NCBI RefSeq assembly: GCF_018604545.1
Contig: NZ_CP075896.1
Span: forward strand, 8,246,001-8,310,000
DNA length: 64,000 bases
Reading direction: 5' to 3'
DNA from: Streptomyces koelreuteriae
GTDB taxonomy: Bacteria > Actinomycetota > Actinomycetes > Streptomycetales > Streptomycetaceae
The notes beneath the pieces are model-generated. The model saw nothing but the letters and a program-made list of their open reading frames with translations. It made no database searches and was not told the origin of the DNA. A program made the translations under genes and the position numbers. Shown here in pieces: positions 56,725 through 64,000 of the stretch; within the stretch, counting starts at the first letter, position 1; every line of letters begins with the position of its first letter.

Positions 56725-58302
56725 ATGACCGCACCCGAGGGACCCCGCGCACACCGGACGTACGACGCCGTCATCGTCGGCGGTGGACACAACGGCCTGG
56801 TCGCCGCCGCCTACCTGGCCCGGGCCGGCCGTTCCGTGCTGGTTCTGGAGCAGTTGGACCACACCGGGGGAGCGGCGGTGTCCACCCGGCCGTTCGCCGG
56901 GGTCGACGCGCGGCTGTCCCGGTACTCGTATCTGGTCAGCCTGCTGCCCAAGAAGATCGTCCGGGACCTCGGCCTGGACTTCCGCGTCCGCACCCGCACC
57001 GTCTCCTCCTACACACCCGCAGAGCGCGACGGCCGGCCCACCGGGCTCCTCGTCGGCGGCGGCGAGCGGCGGACCCAGGAAGCCTTCGAACGGCTCACCG
57101 GCTCGGACCGCGAGTACCAGGCCTGGCAGGAGTTCTACGGCATGACCGGCCGCGTCGCCCAGCGGGTCTTCCCGACCCTCACCGAGCCGCTGCCCACCCG
57201 GGAGGAACTCCGCGACCGGCTCGACGACGAGCAGGCCTGGCGGACGCTGTTCGAGGAGCCGATCGGGGTCGCCGTCGAGGAACGGTTCGCGGACGACCTG
57301 GTGCGCGGCGTGGTCCTCACCGACGCGCTGATCGGCACGTTCGCCGACGCCCACGACCCCTCACTGAAGCAGAACCGCTGCTTCCTCTACCACGTGATCG
57401 GCGGCGGCACCGGCGACTGGGACGTCCCCGTCGGCGGCATGGGCGCCCTCACCGACGCACTCGCCGACGCGGCACGCGCCGCCGGCGCGGTCATCGCCAC
57501 CGGCCACGAGGCGCTGCGCATCGCCACGGACGGCCGAACCGCCGAGGTCACCTACCGCACGGCCGACAGCGAAGGCACCGTCGCCGCCCGGCACGTCCTG
57601 GTCAACGCCTCCCCGCATGCCCTGGCGCAACTGACCGGCGACACACCCCCGGCCCTCGCCGAGGGCGCCCAGCTGAAGGTGAACATGCTGCTCAAGCGGC
57701 TGCCGACGCTGCGGGACAGCTCCGTCGACCCGCGCGAGGCGTTCGCCGGCACCTTCCACATCGCCGAGGGCTACGGCCAACTGGCTGCCGCCCACGCCCA
57801 GGCCGCCGCCGGTGAGCTGCCCGCAGCGCCGCCCTCCGAGATCTACTGCCACTCGCTCACCGACCCGACCATCCTCGGCCCCGACCTGGCCGAACAGGGC
57901 TACCAGACGCTCACCCTCTTCGGGCTGCACACCCCGGCCCGCCTGTTCGAGCGGGACAACGACGCCGTACGCGAAGAGCTGCTGAAGTCGACCCTCGCCC
58001 AGCTCGACGCCCACCTGGCCGAACCGATCGCCGACTGCCTGGCCACCGACGCGGACGGACGGCCCTGCATCGAGGCCAGGACGCCGCTCGACCTGGAGCG
58101 GGACCTCGGCCTGCCGGGCGGCAACATCTTCCACCGCGACCTGAGCTGGCCCTGGGCCCAGGACGGCACCGGCCGCTGGGGCGTGGAGACCGGGCACGCC
58201 AACGTGCTGCTGTGCGGTGCCGGTGCGGTGCGCGGCGGCGGAGTGAGCGGAGTGCCCGGGCACAACGCGGCGATGGCGGTACTAGAGGACGATCCCCGGT
58301 GA
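56725..58302 (+). CDS. FAD-dependent oxidoreductase of the phytoene-desaturase/PYROXD2 type
   Basis: The 525-residue flavoprotein starts with the dinucleotide-binding fold YDAVIVGGGHNGLVAAAYLARAGRSVLVLEQLDHTGGAAVS. It ends with the family C-terminal FAD contact NVLLCGAGAVRGGGVSGVPGHNAAMAVL. The middle part (PVGGMGALTDALADAARAAGAVI) is typical of CrtI-like desaturases/isomerases. No carotenoid genes are adjacent, and the PYROXD2-like branch often has no pathway role assigned. I chose the ATG at 56725 because the FAD motif begins 13 codons later. Confidence 0.86.
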   Translation: MTAPEGPRAHRTYDAVIVGGGHNGLVAAAYLARAGRSVLVLEQLDHTGGAAVSTRPFAGVDARLSRYSYLVSLLPKKIVRDLGLDFRVRTRTVSSYTPAERDGRPTGLLVGGGERRTQEAFERLTGSDREYQAWQEFYGMTGRVAQRVFPTLTEPLPTREELRDRLDDEQAWRTLFEEPIGVAVEERFADDLVRGVVLTDALIGTFADAHDPSLKQNRCFLYHVIGGGTGDWDVPVGGMGALTDALADAARAAGAVIATGHEALRIATDGRTAEVTYRTADSEGTVAARHVLVNASPHALAQLTGDTPPALAEGAQLKVNMLLKRLPTLRDSSVDPREAFAGTFHIAEGYGQLAAAHAQAAAGELPAAPPSEIYCHSLTDPTILGPDLAEQGYQTLTLFGLHTPARLFERDNDAVREELLKSTLAQLDAHLAEPIADCLATDADGRPCIEARTPLDLERDLGLPGGNIFHRDLSWPWAQDGTGRWGVETGHANVLLCGAGAVRGGGVSGVPGHNAAMAVLEDDPR

Positions 58303-58306
58303 GCCC

Positions 58307-60097
58307 TCAGTCCGCCGACCGCGTCCACCCGACTGCCTGAAGGCGCGAAGCGTCCGCCGGGCGGGTCTCGTCGAACAGGACGTCGCCCGCCGTCTCGACC
58401 CGGAGCCCGTCCACGTAGCAACCACGCCCGACATACAGCCGGTCCGTCGCGTACCGCCAGCGCAGGGCGAGTCCCCGCGCGGCGGGGACATCCGCCGTGA
58501 GGCGGTGCCAGGCGCGGCCGGACCAGCCGGTGACCGAGCCGGACGGATGCGGCCGGGGTTCCTCGCCCCGGCGGGACGTCGTGAAGGGCACCGGCTGCCA
58601 CGTCGTGCCGCCGTCGGTCGTGGCCTCCAGGACCAGGGTGTCGGCCTTCGGCTCGGTGTCCCACCACAGCGCGCAGCGCAGCCGCGCCCCGCCGGCGGAC
58701 GTGTCGAGCTCGGGAAGAGTGAGCGTCGCCGTCGAGGAGACCGCCATCCCGGAGAACCAGGCGCTGCGTCCCCGCACCGGCCGGACCGGCACGGCCCGTG
58801 CCAGATGGTTCGCGGCGGCGACCCGAGGCGCCGACCCCGAACGCCAACTGCGTACCGGATGAACGGAGTTGCCGAGCACGACGAGGAAGGAGTCCGTCGT
58901 CGGGTCCAGCACCAGCGAGGTGCCCGTGAAGCCGGTGTGCCCGGCCGTGCGCGGCGTGGCCATCGCGCCCATGTACCAGTGCTGGTAGAGCTCGAAGCCG
59001 AGGCCGTGCTCGTCGCCGGGGAAGGCGGTGTTGAAGTCGGTGAACATCAGCTCCACCGACTCCGGCCTCAGGATCCGCTCCCGCCCGTAGACACCGCCGT
59101 TGAGCAGCGTCCGGCCGAGGACCGCGAGGTCCCACGCGTCGGAGAACACACCCGCGTGCCCCGCGACCCCGCCCAGGCTGAAGGCGTTCTCGTCGTGCAC
59201 CTCGCCCCACACCAGGCCACGGTCCAGGCCGGACCACGGAGGGCGTGCGTCCTCCGTGGCCGCGATCCTCGGCCGCCAGGAGGCGGGTGGGTTGTAGCGG
59301 GTGCGGCGCATGCCGAGCGGCGCGGTGATCTCCTCCCTCAGGAGGGTGTCCAGGGAGCGGCCCGTGATCCCTTCCAGCACGAGCTGGAGCGAGACCAGGT
59401 TCAGGTCCGAGTACAGATACGCCGTGCCCGGTGCGCTCACCGGCTTCTCGTTCCAGATGAGCTGGAGTTTCTCCTCGTAGGTCGGTGCTTTGTACAGCGG
59501 GATCCAGGCGCGGAAACCGGAGGTGTGGGTGAGGAGCTGACGGATCGTGATGTCCTGCTTGCCCGCACGTCCGAAGTCAGGCAGGTACGAGGCGACCTTG
59601 CCCTCCAGCTCCAGCCTGCCCCGCTCGATCTGCTGCACGGCGAGGATCGAGGTGAACAGCTTCGACACCGACGCCAGGTCGAAGACGGTGTCCTCGGCCA
59701 TGGGAATCTGCTCGTCCGGCGGGAACTCCACACCGGTGTCGGTCTTCTCGTCGTAGGCCCGGTAGCGCACCGCCATGCCGAGGGGCCGGTGCAGGGCGAC
59801 GGTGCCGCCGCGTCCGGCGAGCAGGACGGCACCCGCGTACCAGGGGTGCGCGGGGGAGGGGCCGAGGAAGGTCTCGGCGTCGGTGACGAGCCGGCGAAGG
59901 TGGGAGGAGAGCAGTCCGGCGCGTGCGGCGGAGCCGTGGCGGAGGGTGGGGCGGTGACGTGTCGGCGGGGCGGCCGCGGCGGGCCCCGCGGGCAGGGAGG
60001 CGAGGGCGAGCGCACCGCCCAAGGCCAGGGCCCGTGCGCCCAGTTGCCGCCGGGTCGGTTCAGCGGTCGCCGCTCTGTCTGCCGCTCCCTCGGTCAC
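58307..60097 (-). CDS. Tat-secreted serine hydrolase (beta-lactamase/class C-like) with C-terminal jelly-roll-like domain
   Basis: The 596-residue protein begins with a twin-arginine signal (PTRRQLGARALALGGALALASL...AAAA). The catalytic domain has Ser143-x-x-Lys146 in LASVSKLF, the Tyr motif YLYSDLNLVSLQ, and HTGFTGTS near residue 385 in place of KTG. These mark it as a class C beta-lactamase/DD-peptidase/esterase-fold enzyme. After about residue 420 a beta-rich region (LRCALWWDTEPKADTLVLEATTDGGTTWQPVPF) looks like an immunoglobulin-like or MAM-type adhesive domain. It probably acts outside the cell on cell-wall peptides or esters. It is convergent with the flavoprotein gene, with only four bases between them. 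Confidence 0.87.
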   Translation of the reverse strand: MTEGAADRAATAEPTRRQLGARALALGGALALASLPAGPAAAAPPTRHRPTLRHGSAARAGLLSSHLRRLVTDAETFLGPSPAHPWYAGAVLLAGRGGTVALHRPLGMAVRYRAYDEKTDTGVEFPPDEQIPMAEDTVFDLASVSKLFTSILAVQQIERGRLELEGKVASYLPDFGRAGKQDITIRQLLTHTSGFRAWIPLYKAPTYEEKLQLIWNEKPVSAPGTAYLYSDLNLVSLQLVLEGITGRSLDTLLREEITAPLGMRRTRYNPPASWRPRIAATEDARPPWSGLDRGLVWGEVHDENAFSLGGVAGHAGVFSDAWDLAVLGRTLLNGGVYGRERILRPESVELMFTDFNTAFPGDEHGLGFELYQHWYMGAMATPRTAGHTGFTGTSLVLDPTTDSFLVVLGNSVHPVRSWRSGSAPRVAAANHLARAVPVRPVRGRSAWFSGMAVSSTATLTLPELDTSAGGARLRCALWWDTEPKADTLVLEATTDGGTTWQPVPFTTSRRGEEPRPHPSGSVTGWSGRAWHRLTADVPAARGLALRWRYATDRLYVGRGCYVDGLRVETAGDVLFDETRPADASRLQAVGWTRSAD

Positions 60098-60161
60098 CGC
60101 ACACCCCTTCGCCTCAACCGTCTCGCATGTCCCCGAAAGTATGTCCGCCGCACGCCTTCAT

Positions 60162-60218
60162 GAATCTGACCGAGAATCTGACGGGGTATCAGAAATGCTC
60201 TTCCGTCCTCCGGAGGAC
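60162..60218. promoter_or_regulatory. Operator-like repeats upstream of the nitronate monooxygenase
   Basis: GAATCTGAC occurs twice, 12 bases apart (60162 and 60174). The second copy forms a dyad TCTGA-cggggta-TCAGA (60177-60193). Just before the ribosome site lies a perfect 14-base palindrome GTCCTCCGGAGGAC (60205-60218). These lie in the 138-base divergent space and suggest regulator binding, probably of a TetR-like acyl-CoA regulator encoded elsewhere. Confidence 0.5.
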
Positions 60219-60235
60219 TACGGCATCCTGCGCCC

Positions 60236-61348
60236 ATGCAGACGGAGCTGAGCCAGAAACTGGGAGTCGAGCACGCCGTCTTCGGCTTCACGCCGTTCCC
60301 CGCCGTCGCCGCGGCCATCAGCCGGGCCGGCGGCTTCGGCGTGCTCGGCGCGGTCCGCTACACCGCCCCCGACGAGCTCAAACGCGACCTGGACTGGATC
60401 GAGGCGCATGTGGACGGACGGCCGTACGGCCTGGACGTCGTGATGCCGGCGAAGAAGGTCGAGGGCGTGACCGAAGCCGAGGTCGAGGCGATGATCCCCG
60501 AGGGGCACCGGCAGTTCGTCCTGGACACCCTCGCCAAGCACGGTGTGCCCGAACTCGCCGAGGGCGAGGCGTCCGGATGGCGTATCACCGGCTGGATGGA
60601 GCAGGTCGCCCGCAGCCAGCTCGACGTCGCTTTCGACTACCCGATCAGGCTCCTGGCCAACGCCCTCGGTTCCCCGCCCGCCGACGTCATCGCCCGCGCC
60701 CACGACCAGGACGTGCTCGTCGCCGCGCTCGCGGGCAGCGCCCGGCACGCCCGCAAGCACCAGGACGCCGGGATCGACATCGTCGTGGCGCAGGGCTACG
60801 AGGCCGGTGGTCACACCGGTGAGATCGCGTCCATGGTGCTCACCCCCGAGGTCGTCGACGCCGTCGCCCCGCTGCCCGTGCTGGCCGCCGGCGGTATCGG
60901 CAGCGGACAGCAGGTGGCCGCCGCGCTCAGCCTCGGGGCTCAGGGTGTGTGGCTGGGCTCTATATGGCTGACCACCACGGAAGCGGACCTCCACTCGCCC
61001 GCCCTGACCCGCAAACTCCTCGCGGCCGGCTCCGGCGACACCGTCCGCTCCCGCGCCCTGACCGGCAAGCCGGCGCGCCAGCTGCGCACCGAGTGGACCG
61101 ACGCCTGGGACGACCCGGCCGGGCCCGGCACCCTGCCCATGCCGCTACAGGGCCTGCTCGTCGCCGAGGCCGTCTCGCGCATCCAGAAGCACGAGGTCGA
61201 ACCACTGCTCGGCACCCCGGTCGGGCAGATCGTCGGCCGGATGAACAGCGAACGCAGCGTCCAGGCCGTCTTAGACGACCTCACCCGCGGCTTCGAACAG
61301 GCCGTGGACCGCGTCAACCGCATCGCCGGAAGGAGCGGCCAGTCGTGA
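60236..61348 (+). CDS. Nitronate monooxygenase (2-nitropropane-dioxygenase type) with a TTA codon
   Basis: The 370-residue flavoprotein oxidises nitronates, or in related enzymes reduces quinones, on an FMN-binding TIM barrel. Motifs include FGFTPFPAVAAAISRAGGFGVLGAVRYT, DIVVAQGYEAGGHTGEIASMVLTPEVVDAV, then LAAGGIGSGQQVAAALSLGAQGVWLGS. Codon 346 (61271-61273) is TTA, so full translation should need the bldA tRNA. The stop overlaps the GTG of the acyl-CoA synthetase gene, coupling the two. This pair is a recurring actinomycete arrangement linked to lipid or sterol catabolism. Confidence 0.9.
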   Translation: MQTELSQKLGVEHAVFGFTPFPAVAAAISRAGGFGVLGAVRYTAPDELKRDLDWIEAHVDGRPYGLDVVMPAKKVEGVTEAEVEAMIPEGHRQFVLDTLAKHGVPELAEGEASGWRITGWMEQVARSQLDVAFDYPIRLLANALGSPPADVIARAHDQDVLVAALAGSARHARKHQDAGIDIVVAQGYEAGGHTGEIASMVLTPEVVDAVAPLPVLAAGGIGSGQQVAAALSLGAQGVWLGSIWLTTTEADLHSPALTRKLLAAGSGDTVRSRALTGKPARQLRTEWTDAWDDPAGPGTLPMPLQGLLVAEAVSRIQKHEVEPLLGTPVGQIVGRMNSERSVQAVLDDLTRGFEQAVDRVNRIAGRSGQS

Positions 61349-62895
61349 GCACACCCGCAGTGGGCTTCTGGGCCCAGGCCACACAGGACCCCGGCCGTAG
61401 CGTGCTCGTCGCGCCCGACGGCGAGGAGTGGACCGCCGGACGCCTGCACGCCGACGCCAACCGGCTCGTGCACGGCCTGCGCGCGGCCGGACTCGAACGC
61501 GGCGACACCTTCGCCGTGGTCCTGCCCAACGGCGTCGAGTTCCTGACCGCCTATCTGGCCGCCAGCCAGGCCGGGTTCTACCTCGTCCCCGTCAACCACC
61601 ACCTGGTCGGACCGGAGATCGCGTGGATCGTCTCCGACTCCGGCGCCCGGGTCCTCCTCGCCCACGAGCGCTTCGCCGACGCGGCACGCGACGCCGCCGA
61701 CGAGGCGGGCCTCCCGGCCACTCACCGGTACGCCATAGGCGCGGTCGAGGGCTTCCGGCCGTACGCCGAACTCCTCGACGGACAGCCCGAGTCGGCGCCC
61801 GCCGACCGCACCCTCGGCTGGGTCATGAACTACACCTCGGGCACCACCGGACGGCCGCGCGGCATCCGCCGCCCCCTGCCCGGCAAGCCGCCGGAGGAGG
61901 CCTACCTCGGCGGCTTCCTCGGCATCTTCGGCATCCGGCCGTTCGACGACAACGTGCACTTGGTGTGCTCGCCGCTCTACCACACGGCCGTGCTGCAGTT
62001 CGCCGGCGCGTCCCTGCACATCGGGCACCGGCTGGTCGTGATGGACAAGTGGACGCCCCAGGAGATGCTCCGCCTTATCGACCGCCACCGCTGCACCCAC
62101 ACCCATATGGTCCCCACCCAGTTCCACCGCCTGCTGGCCCTGCCCGACGAGGAGAAGGACCGCTACGACGTCTCCGCCATGCGGCACGCCATCCACGGCG
62201 CCGCGCCCTGCCCCGACCATGTGAAACGGGCCATGCTCGACTGGTGGGGCCCCTGTGTGGAGGAGTACTACGCGGCCAGCGAGGGCGGCGGGGCCTTCGC
62301 CACCGCCGAGGACTGGCTGAAGAAACCCGGCACCGTCGGCAAGGCCTGGCCCATCAGCGAACTCGCCATCTTCGACGACGACGGCAACCCGCTGCCGCCC
62401 GGCGAACTCGGCACCGTCTACATGAAGATGAACACCGGCGGCTTCTCGTACCACAAGGACGAGGCCAAGACCCGCAAGAACCGCATCGGCGACTTCTTCA
62501 CCGTCGGCGACCTCGGCCACCTCGACGAGGACGGCTACCTCTTCCTGCGCGACCGCAAGATCGACCTGATCATCTCCGGCGGCGTCAACATCTACCCCGC
62601 CGAGATCGAGTCGGCCCTGCTCGCCCACCCCGCCGTCGCGGACGCCGCCGTCTTCGGCATCCCACACGACGACTGGGGCGAGGAGGTCAAGGCGGTCGTC
62701 GAGGCGGCACCGGGACACCGCCCCGGCCCGGCCCTCGCGGCCGACCTCCTCGACCACTGCACCCACCGGCTCGCCGGGTACAAGCGGCCCAGAAGCGTCG
62801 ACTTCATCACCGAGATGCCCCGCGACCCCAACGGCAAGCTGTACAAGCGTCGGCTGCGGGAGCCGTACTGGGAGGGCCGGAACCGACCGGTATAG
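61345..62895 (+). CDS. Acyl-CoA synthetase (AMP-forming, FadD-like)
   Basis: The 516-residue ANL-superfamily enzyme activates a carboxylic acid to its CoA thioester. Motifs are MNYTSGTTGRPRGIRRP (P-loop), EEYYAASEGGGAFATAEDWLKKPGTVGKAW (A5 region), TVGDLGHLDEDGYLFLRDRKIDLIISGGVNIYPAEIE (hinge) and the C-terminal catalytic Lys in RDPNGKLYKRRLREPYW. The GTG overlaps the upstream stop. A terminator follows 57 bases after the stop. Confidence 0.92.
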   Translation: MSTPAVGFWAQATQDPGRSVLVAPDGEEWTAGRLHADANRLVHGLRAAGLERGDTFAVVLPNGVEFLTAYLAASQAGFYLVPVNHHLVGPEIAWIVSDSGARVLLAHERFADAARDAADEAGLPATHRYAIGAVEGFRPYAELLDGQPESAPADRTLGWVMNYTSGTTGRPRGIRRPLPGKPPEEAYLGGFLGIFGIRPFDDNVHLVCSPLYHTAVLQFAGASLHIGHRLVVMDKWTPQEMLRLIDRHRCTHTHMVPTQFHRLLALPDEEKDRYDVSAMRHAIHGAAPCPDHVKRAMLDWWGPCVEEYYAASEGGGAFATAEDWLKKPGTVGKAWPISELAIFDDDGNPLPPGELGTVYMKMNTGGFSYHKDEAKTRKNRIGDFFTVGDLGHLDEDGYLFLRDRKIDLIISGGVNIYPAEIESALLAHPAVADAAVFGIPHDDWGEEVKAVVEAAPGHRPGPALAADLLDHCTHRLAGYKRPRSVDFITEMPRDPNGKLYKRRLREPYWEGRNRPV

Positions 62896-62951
62896 GTGGC
62901 CTCGATGCGCAGGCCCCGGAACGCGCCGGACGCCTGGGCGGGACGAACAGC

Positions 62952-62981
62952 GGGGTGCCGCCCCACCGGGAACGGCACCCC
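62952..62981. terminator. Terminator between convergent acyl-CoA synthetase and acylase genes
   Basis: GGGGTGCCG and CGGCACCCC pair perfectly over 9 bp with a 12-base loop. The hairpin lies midway in the 97-base convergent gap. Confidence 0.75.
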
Positions 62982-62992
62982 ACCCCGCACGG

Positions 62993-64000
62993 TCAGCGCC
63001 GCTCGTGCACCCGGACCACCTTCAGCTTCGGCGAGGACAGGATGTCCTTCTCGCAGAAGCGCGACGTCACCCACTTCTCACCGGAGAACAGCCGCGTCTG
63101 ATCGGCGAGGTGCGGCGACTTCGCGTTCGACGACTGGGAGTACGTCAGCAGGGTGCGGGCCACCGGGCAGCGGCTGTCGTCCCAGCCCACCGCCTGGAGG
63201 TGGCTGGAGCCGAACGGCACCTCCGTGTAGCCACCGCCGGCCGCGTCCCACGTCGGCTGGATCACGTTCCACACACCGAGCTGCCCCGCACCGCCCGGCA
63301 CCGGAAGGCGCTCGCCGTCGCGGACGACGAACTGGTGCGCGCCGAGCGGCGCGTCGAGCGCGATGTCCGCCGCCCGCAGCTCGGTCACCGTGTCGGCGAG
63401 GGCGGTGGCGAGGCCGGGAGCGTCCGTGTTCAGTGTGTTCGGGGTCCGTACCGGATCGGCCGCCGAGAACGGCACCTTCCACAACTGGCCCGGTGGCACC
63501 GCCTGCTCCAGCCTCCGCCAGAACCGGTCGAAGAGCAGCGCGCCCCGGCTCCGGGTGTCCATGGTGCGGTCCCACGCCTTCAGCACCCCACAGGCCTCCG
63601 ACACGTCGACGGAGGTGCCGTCGCTGCCCGTCGCCCTGCCGCCGGGCAGCGCGGCGCACGCCCGTGCCACGTCCCCGGCGGCGAGATCGCCCGCGGGCAC
63701 CCGGTTGGCGAACTGCTGCCGTTGCAGGTCGCGTACGGTCAGCCGGCCCTGGTCCGCCATCGCCGCCACGTCCTCGATCCCGCCCCGGGTGCGCAGGCCG
63801 AGCTGTGTGCCCACCGTGCCGAAGACCCGCTCGTAGCCGGTGATCGGCCGGTCGGCGTTGGTCATCCACGCGGTGCCGTTGGAGTTCTCCACGTACGGCG
63901 CGTTCTCGAGCGTCGGCATCCTCGCCGGGCCGAAGATGCCCGGCGCCACGGCGTCGGGGTCGCGGCCGAGGGCGCAGTCGCCGCGCGAGCCGTCGAGGAT
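62993..64000 (-). CDS. Penicillin-acylase-family N-terminal-nucleophile hydrolase, C-terminal part
   Basis: The frame is open at the window edge, so only the last 335 residues (part of the beta chain) are visible. The segment from CALGRDPDAVAPGIF to TLENAPYVENSNGTAWMTNADRPITGYERVFG is characteristic of the aculeacin/PvdQ/AHL-acylase branch of penicillin amidases. In these, NSN-type residues shape the active site. VPFGSSHLQAVGWDD and the late LLTYSQSSNAKSPHLADQTRLFSGEKW are also typical. Such enzymes are exported and self-cleave into two chains. They deacylate lipopeptides, N-acyl homoserine lactones or penicillins. The autocleavage site is outside the window. Confidence 0.87.
   Translation of the reverse strand: MLDGSRGDCALGRDPDAVAPGIFGPARMPTLENAPYVENSNGTAWMTNADRPITGYERVFGTVGTQLGLRTRGGIEDVAAMADQGRLTVRDLQRQQFANRVPAGDLAAGDVARACAALPGGRATGSDGTSVDVSEACGVLKAWDRTMDTRSRGALLFDRFWRRLEQAVPPGQLWKVPFSAADPVRTPNTLNTDAPGLATALADTVTELRAADIALDAPLGAHQFVVRDGERLPVPGGAGQLGVWNVIQPTWDAAGGGYTEVPFGSSHLQAVGWDDSRCPVARTLLTYSQSSNAKSPHLADQTRLFSGEKWVTSRFCEKDILSSPKLKVVRVHERR

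Overview
The window is a very GC-rich, gene-dense stretch of an actinomycete chromosome, almost certainly Streptomyces. The signs are a snapalysin-type protease, Tat signals (TRRQ, RSRRG), an anti-sigma-like gene behind a SigE-type sigma gene, TTA leucine codons confined to two genes (the bldA pattern), a Streptomyces-style cysteine leader peptide, and frequent GTG/TTG starts and ATGA overlaps. No rRNA, tRNA, CRISPR array, phage or insertion sequence was found.

Layout. 1-3.6 kb: the end of a cut gene, a secreted metalloprotease and three alpha/beta hydrolases. 3.9-7.6 kb: an AraC regulator with a TTA codon, then a compact lasso-peptide cluster on the minus strand (precursor, C, B1, B2). Its precursor is only 46 codons long and predicts an unusually acidic 16-residue core. 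7.8-14.0 kb: a PH-like membrane protein, an IlvD-type dehydratase, a P450/TetR divergent pair, an HxlR/NmrA-type divergent pair and a lipoprotein.

14.1-27.5 kb is an organosulfur-scavenging island. It holds a TauD-type dioxygenase with an ssuCBA transporter, an SfnB/DszC-like flavin enzyme and an orphan polar-solute permease on the minus strand. On the plus strand it holds an SsuD-like monooxygenase, an acetyltransferase, two binding lipoproteins, a permease, an ATPase and a second luciferase-like enzyme. A 25-codon leader peptide ending in Cys-Cys-Ala lies at the head of the plus operon, just beyond a divergent promoter region. This suggests cysteine-responsive attenuation.

27.6-38.5 kb is housekeeping: an AlkZ-like glycosylase, an Rv1733c-like protein, a KhtTU-type K+/H+ antiporter, an NCS1 transporter with a C-terminal Cys-rich knuckle, two membrane glycosyltransferases, a SigE-family sigma factor with its membrane partner, and a 12-cysteine helical protein. 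38.6-52.7 kb is a catabolic region. It has an acyl-CoA dehydrogenase carrying an in-frame palindromic repeat, mhpDFE and mhpA/C plus an extradiol dioxygenase for aromatic meta-cleavage, and IclR and GntR regulators with visible palindromic operators. A second operon there (Ldh_2-type dehydrogenase, ABM protein, cupin, aldehyde dehydrogenase) has an unknown substrate. 52.7-64 kb: a VOC protein, an MpaB-like oxygenase, a Ser/Thr kinase fused to about nine kinesin-light-chain-type TPRs, a carotenoid-desaturase-like flavoprotein, a secreted serine hydrolase, a nitronate monooxygenase coupled to an acyl-CoA synthetase, and the 3' part of a penicillin-acylase-type gene.
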